Of a stretch of 64,000 nt of DNA, positions 59,075 to 64,000 are shown one piece after another. How positions within the stretch are numbered: position 1 is the stretch's first letter; every line of letters begins with the position of its first letter. A program made the translations under genes and the position numbers. Location of the stretch: contig NC_090698.1 of the NCBI RefSeq assembly GCF_040954835.1, forward strand, positions 1,114,501-1,178,500, in the 5' to 3' direction. The DNA comes from Lepisosteus oculatus. Its lineage: Eukaryota; Chordata; Actinopteri; Semionotiformes; Lepisosteidae. The notes below the pieces were generated by a model. It saw nothing but the letters and a program-made list of their open reading frames with translations, made no database searches and was not told where the DNA came from.

Positions 59075-59415
59075 TAGAATTAGGGCAGCACTGCAGGTAG
59101 CATTGCTTCCTCGCAGCATGAGTGTGCTGGCTTCAGTGCTCACCGTGTGGAGTCTGCATGTTCTCCTGGTGTTCGCCTGGGCTTCCTCCAGGTGCTCCTG
59201 TTTCCTCCCACAGTCCAAACGCATGCTGGTGGGTTAATTGGCTTCTGGGGATATTGGCCCTGCTGTGAGAGTGTAGGGTTGTGCCTGTGTGCCCTGCGAT
59301 GGACCGACATCCCACCCAGGCTGTATCCTGCCTTGTATCCATCGCTCGTCAAGACTGCAATCCCGTATTGGGCAAAGCAGTTAGAAATCGGAAGGACGAA
59401 GTGAACTGAGCTGGA
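59075..59415 (+). repeat. HE1-like SINE, near full length
   Basis: gggcagcactgcaggtagca, gtgtggagtctgcatgttct, gtttcctcccacagtccaaa, ccctgcgatggaccgacatc, then gcagttagaaatcggaagga. The best-preserved copy of the family here. Confidence 0.75.
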
Positions 59416-61400
59416 AAAATTGGTCATTGAATCAATTAAAGATCTTCATGGCAGGAAGGTAAGAAAATAAGTACAATATGCAAGCTTTAGCTATCTTTTT
59501 AATGCAGGTTTTTCCGTCACATATGCAGTTTTATTTCAAATATATAATGGGCCAAATTTTCCCCATGGGTAGACAGTAAACAACTTGTGCTTGATTTTTT
59601 TTTCAATGGATCCACCCTCAGACAACAGGGATATCACATTTACAGGGCCTATATTTACAATGCTCAGAAATGGCTGTTATAATGTTAAATCTACATAGTC
59701 CAACCAACTGCAAATATTAGGGAGAAATTGAAAAAACACTAAATATTAAAGAATTTCTCCAAAGCTCACCAATGTAGACTTCAAGTATCCGTATAGCAGC
59801 AAACGAGGTTTGGCTAATGCCAGTCATTAATTGCTGTTGGCACAGATCAGTGGCTGCTTTACAAATTCCATTATCCATCATTGTGAAGATAATCTTCATC
59901 CCTTTAACTTTGTATCCCGATAAACCGTAAAACTGACAACAGACTGGAAAAGATTAAACTAGATCTGGCTGATGAGCATATTCCCCTTGACTTAGCATTC
60001 TTCTGAAGCACCACTTTCAGATTCCGAACAGGAAGCAACAACTCATAATGCCGCTGTCTTTTGATACTGTACGTTAACACTGGCAGCCTGAAAGAACATC
60101 CAGTTGAGAATGATGAAGTGTCGTTTGTAATCTGATCATTCTTTTTTCAGTAGGCGTTTATCTCTTTTATTACTTCTCTGCAGTGTCAGTGATAAGGGAA
60201 TCAGAATTTATTTCAGTTTCTGTTTAGTAGTGTAGAATAAAGGCAGTCACCCAATTTCCTTTTATGTAGTTTTGTATATATTAGAGCTGTATATATTTGT
60301 ATTGAAAATTACCCTTTTACATTTTTTACAACTTCCACAGCCAAGCAGTTGTATCTTCTAGGATGAAAAACCGAGCAGAGATTAAAACTTTATTAAATAC
60401 TTAAGCAAAAAATCATACTATCTTGTATCATTTTCTCTTTAATTAAATGTTACCAGGCATGATGGGGTTGCTTTGGTCAACTTGTAGTTTTAACAATACT
60501 GGTAGGTTTTATTACTCATTAGACAACCTGGTACTCCAGAGAGTAATCCCTTCATTTTCTGAACCTACAATTGCAAGGACATTTACTGTCTCAGAGCCCA
60601 GTGCATTCTGCCCAGCTGCAAGGAGGGCATCAGCTCCAGCTCCTCTGGAGTGGCGAGTGAGATCTGTCCTGATCTCCAACCACTTCGCTTCCTTTCACCT
60701 GACTTATGGCAGCTGACAAGGCTCTTGTCTGGTTCTATTTTACAATGTCGGGAAGCTGTTTTTTCAGAACTGTGTTTTCAGGTTGTATTTTTGGAATGTA
60801 CTTGTGTTTTGAGGCCACAACTACAGACAGTGTTTAGTTAAGAAATGAATTCACGAGCACGACTACGATCCAGTTCACAAATGTACAAGTAGAAAGATGA
60901 AGCTTTGACGTTTTTCACAGCTGTGATCAGGAATTTGGTAGTGCAGTTTCACAGCAGGGATAGTATGGGTTTGTGTGTGTTCCCGTTATATCTGTTTCAT
61001 ACCACATCATAAGACTTCGTATGGCAGAATACATCACATATACAAATGTTTATAGATATTATTTGTGTAGAGACTACCTAAAAAATAAGAAAGAAGTACT
61101 CTAAAGAGACACAAAGGGTCTCTGTTAGTATTGGCTTTTGTTTTTACTCCGCGGGCTTTCAGTTATGCACACATTACTGGAACAAGTACTTGTTGTGTAG
61201 TGAATTTAAGATCATGAAAGCTTCTCTTCTGATAATGTTGTTAGAGATCTCAATATAATAAAAATAAATATGAGGGAGATTTTTACAGACTTTTTTTTTA
61301 CTTTATTTTTAGACATCCTCTTTTCTGTGCCTTTTTTATAAAATGCAACTGGTCATTTATCTCGTTTTAAAAGTTCAAGCTAAAAATGTCATATGCGTCA
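59416..61400. other. intergenic, nothing recognised
   Basis: A/T-rich. The open frame 60447-60716 has no family features that I recognise. Confidence 0.3.
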
Positions 61401-61404
61401 ACCG

Positions 61405-61500
61405 AAGGTTTCTCAGTCGAAACTTTCTTTTCAGCAGGAATAAACCTTTACCTGTTCCTTTGCAGCCACTGCATGCTGACGCAGCTCCCCACCTGAATTT
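61405..61500 (-). mobile_element. Penelope-like end, third copy
   Basis: cttttcagcaggaataaacc, tttacctgttcctttgcagc, cactgcatgctgacgcagct, ccccacctgaat. Same blocks as 45570-45640. Confidence 0.45.
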
Positions 61501-61604
61501 AAAATACACATATACAGGCTCAGCCACAGCTGTTTTACCTTTCATCTCCAGCTCTCTTAATTAGTTGCTTTCATGCTGTGTATCTCTTTTGGAACTGCTG
61601 TATT

Positions 61605-61900
61605 CAGTGCAGATTCGCAAGGGAGCCAGAGCCCCTCCTGGCGAGCAATGAGCACAAGGCAGGACACACCCTGGATGGGACACCAGTCCATCGCAGCACA
61701 CATACAGACACACACACAAGGACCAGTCTTCCCAGAAGACAATTCACCTACCAGTATATCTCAGGACAGGACTGCAGGAGGAAACCAGCGCGCCTGAGGG
61801 AAGCCCATGCGAATATATGAACTCCACACTGACAGTGTGACCCCAGGAGCCCTGCCTGTCATTAGCAAGACACACCACTGCATCACCATTCTGTCCTATT
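61605..61900 (-). repeat. HE1-like SINE, reverse copy
   Basis: gggacaccagtccatcgcag, caattcacctaccag, aactccacactgacagtgtg, ccctgcctgtcattagcaag. Reverse complement of the family at 59075. Confidence 0.6.
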
Positions 61901-62530
61901 TAGTTACTTAGAATACTAGAATCCATTTTGTTTCTTAAACTATACCTGAAATTGATATTTCTTCTATGTTTATTAAGCACCTGTAGTTAGGAGTGCTAAG
62001 GAATGACCTAATCCAGGCAGAGGATGTGATTACAGCTGATACTGGATGGCTTGTAGAGGATCTGAGAAACCTGGAACATGCATTATTGTCGAACAGCCCT
62101 GGTAATGGTTCCATTTGCCACAAAGTAACTGAATAACATTGGAGCATGTCTATACTTATGTCTGCTACTGCATAGCGTATATTATTAATTTGGTAATGAC
62201 TTTTTCCACGACTGATAAAATGTCAGTTGCTAATAATGAATACCTGCTTAAATTGGAGACCTACACTAGCGTGATCCATACCGCCCTGTGAGGAAGGTGT
62301 ATTATCGAACTGGACCAGAGACAGAGAGAGGCTCTAGTTGTATTGACACAGTTCTCATTCTGTACAGCCATGAAAGAGCCTCTTCTCATAGTGCAGGGTC
62401 ACTTCGTACCTGGGACATCCTAACCTTCAGTGACACGGACGTTCGCATGAAGCTTACCTCAATGCTGAGCATTTTCTCTTCCCTAAAGTAGAATCTCATT
62501 ATTACTACACTGCAGCTTCTAGCTGGTGTG
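61901..62530. other. intergenic, nothing recognised
   Basis: No exon or repeat family identified. Confidence 0.3.
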
Positions 62531-63960
62531 ATTAATTGAAATTCTTGGTGCAGGACTTGGGATTTACCTTCTGCTTTTTAATTGGTATAAGTGTTCCCTG
62601 TCCCTGACCGACAGTCGTAAAAACAGGATGGCCTTTGTACATATGATTTATATCATCATAGTTATGATCGGCTTTTGGGTGCAGGAGACCATTCTTTGTT
62701 TGCAATTTTCTGGTCTTCCTATCCATCTCCTGGATTTCCTGCTCTCTCCAGTCAATAATTCCAAAGCTGTACTGCTACACGGGCACTGCTAAGCTGTTTA
62801 TCACTTGCATCTTGTTCTTCGAGTTAAGCTCAGTGCCAAGGATGAGTCTGACTTGGTGGGAGTATTCTTCCTGGATTTTCTCTTTCATTTTTATCTTTTT
62901 TGCGAATCTCTGCTTTATTACTCTATTACTGGGGGACCCCACGGTTCCACAATGGGACTGTGTTTTTGACTGAGTTCATCTTGAGGGTCCTTGCTTATAC
63001 CATGGCGGGTCATGATGTTTTCTGCAGTGCTTGACAGGCGACTCCTTTGCCAAGCTCGGACAGAATTGCTATGTCATTGCGAAGGGATGCAGTTTTGTTC
63101 TTAATTCGTATCTTCCACTTGGGTCCTTCGCAAGATACTGGCCTACGCGGCACCCTTGGTTGATTTAGCCAGATACTGCTGCTGCGGTGTCTCTCAGTTG
63201 GTTTATCTTTACAAGAGTTAGATGTTCATCCTTACAGATCCTGGCCAGACCTAAGTTGGCAGCTTTCAGTAGCTCACTTGTTTCTTTGTTAGGCCTGTCT
63301 TTGTTGACGTCTTTTCACTCCTTGTTGCTGATGGGCGGCAGCTCAAGAAGCTTTAGCCTAATCTGTTATTCCATGCCATCAGTTGGTACGATGCCTTGTG
63401 GTTGCTCGGGTGATGTTGCTTCCAGATGTTGTTCTTCAGGTGCCGTTTCCTGCTTGGCGTGGAGTAGACTGTGGGCTTCTTGGCTGCCCAAGTTAATCTT
63501 TAACTCGACTGCTTTTATTGTTTCGTCTGTCTCCACCTCTGTGGGCCAACCTGTTCTCGATATTCCTGCAGACGCCAGCGAGTCCACTTGCTGTCATATT
63601 GGGCTGGAGATTTGGATTTTTTCCTCTCCAGATGGCAAACGTTTCCTTGGTCTTTGTCGCTTTAATTTTAACCGCAAAATAATATGCCCACAATCACTTC
63701 TTTGTGTACTTTGTGTACTCCTCATGTGTCCAGTGGTGTCTACTTTTTATTATCTGAACTGGTTTTCTTGGTCTAGTTGCACTATCAGTTGCACTATCAG
63801 TTGGGCTGTGTTGAGTATTCTCGGTGCGGTGACCAGATTGATCTGTAAGAGGTGCCGACTCATTAATTTTGTATTTTTCGACCCCAACTTGTTCGGTGAT
63901 CACTGGGGGACGTTTATCCTTGTTTATCCACGCGAAGAGCGATGAGGCATGAGAAAGCTT
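62531..63960 (-). mobile_element. decayed non-LTR retrotransposon, reaching the window edge
   Basis: On the minus strand, from right to left and in several frames: TRPRKPVQIIKSRHHWTHEE, GLAGVCRNIENRLAHRGG, AVELKINLGSQEAHSLLHAK, LTLVKINQLRDTAA, QVINSLAVPVQQYSFGIIDW, REQEIQEMDRKTRKL, LHPKADHNYDDINHMY. The FGIIDW...DRKTRKL...HPKAD order is known from the region after the reverse transcriptase in a fish LINE group (possibly R2/R4-related; clade uncertain). Many stops and frameshifts make it inactive. Confidence 0.6.
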
Positions 63961-64000
63961 TATTACCAGTCATCATAATTTATTCAAGTGGATCGCACTT

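Overview
This is vertebrate nuclear DNA, almost certainly from a ray-finned fish. Genes are split into short exons with GT-AG introns. The non-genic DNA is packed with fish-type repeats: tRNA-derived and 5S rRNA-derived SINEs, an L2-like LINE, Tc1 remnants, Ty3/gypsy remnants and hAT remnants. The repeat mix and the lack of compaction hint at a non-teleost fish (gar, bowfin or sturgeon type), but that is inference only. Nearly all long open frames outside the genes below are repeats or chance.

Three protein genes and one RNA gene stand out, all on the + strand. (1) About 13.6-30.0 kb: a galaxin-like secreted protein gene. Twelve coding exons after the first have matching splice phases and give a protein of about 700 residues with 28 Cys-Cys pairs and a netrin/NTR-like C-terminal region. 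Its exon 2 splice donor lies inside a strictly 40-bp minisatellite of 32 full units (15501-16798), so the donor motif has been copied with the repeat. (2) 38.96-42.31 kb: a three-exon, 481-residue relative of the zinc exporter ZnT1 (SLC30A1) that has lost three of the four membrane metal-site residues. It has a 30-bp minisatellite in intron 1. (3) 43597-43683: a selenocysteine tRNA gene with a TATA box and a candidate Staf/ZNF143 site upstream. (4) 45.1-48.8 kb: mrpl28, the mitochondrial large-subunit ribosomal protein bL28m, 253 residues in five coding exons, with a CCAAT/GC-box/ETS promoter.

Region by region: 1-13.4 kb is repeats (LINE, gypsy and LTR-like debris, SINEs, a Tc1 remnant). 13.4-30 kb is the galaxin-like gene, with repeats in nearly every large intron, including a Penelope-like piece with a decayed hammerhead core and a gypsy integrase-chromodomain-LTR remnant. 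30-37.6 kb is intergenic, with a second Tc1 remnant, a MITE and a 120-bp inverted repeat pair. 37.6-48.8 kb is the gene-dense core. 48.8-64 kb has no recognised host gene: hAT debris, SINEs, a CA-rich microsatellite, and a decayed LINE at the right edge.

I see no sign that these genes work in one pathway. Two involve cysteine-rich or metal biology, one is selenoprotein translation, and one is mitochondrial translation.
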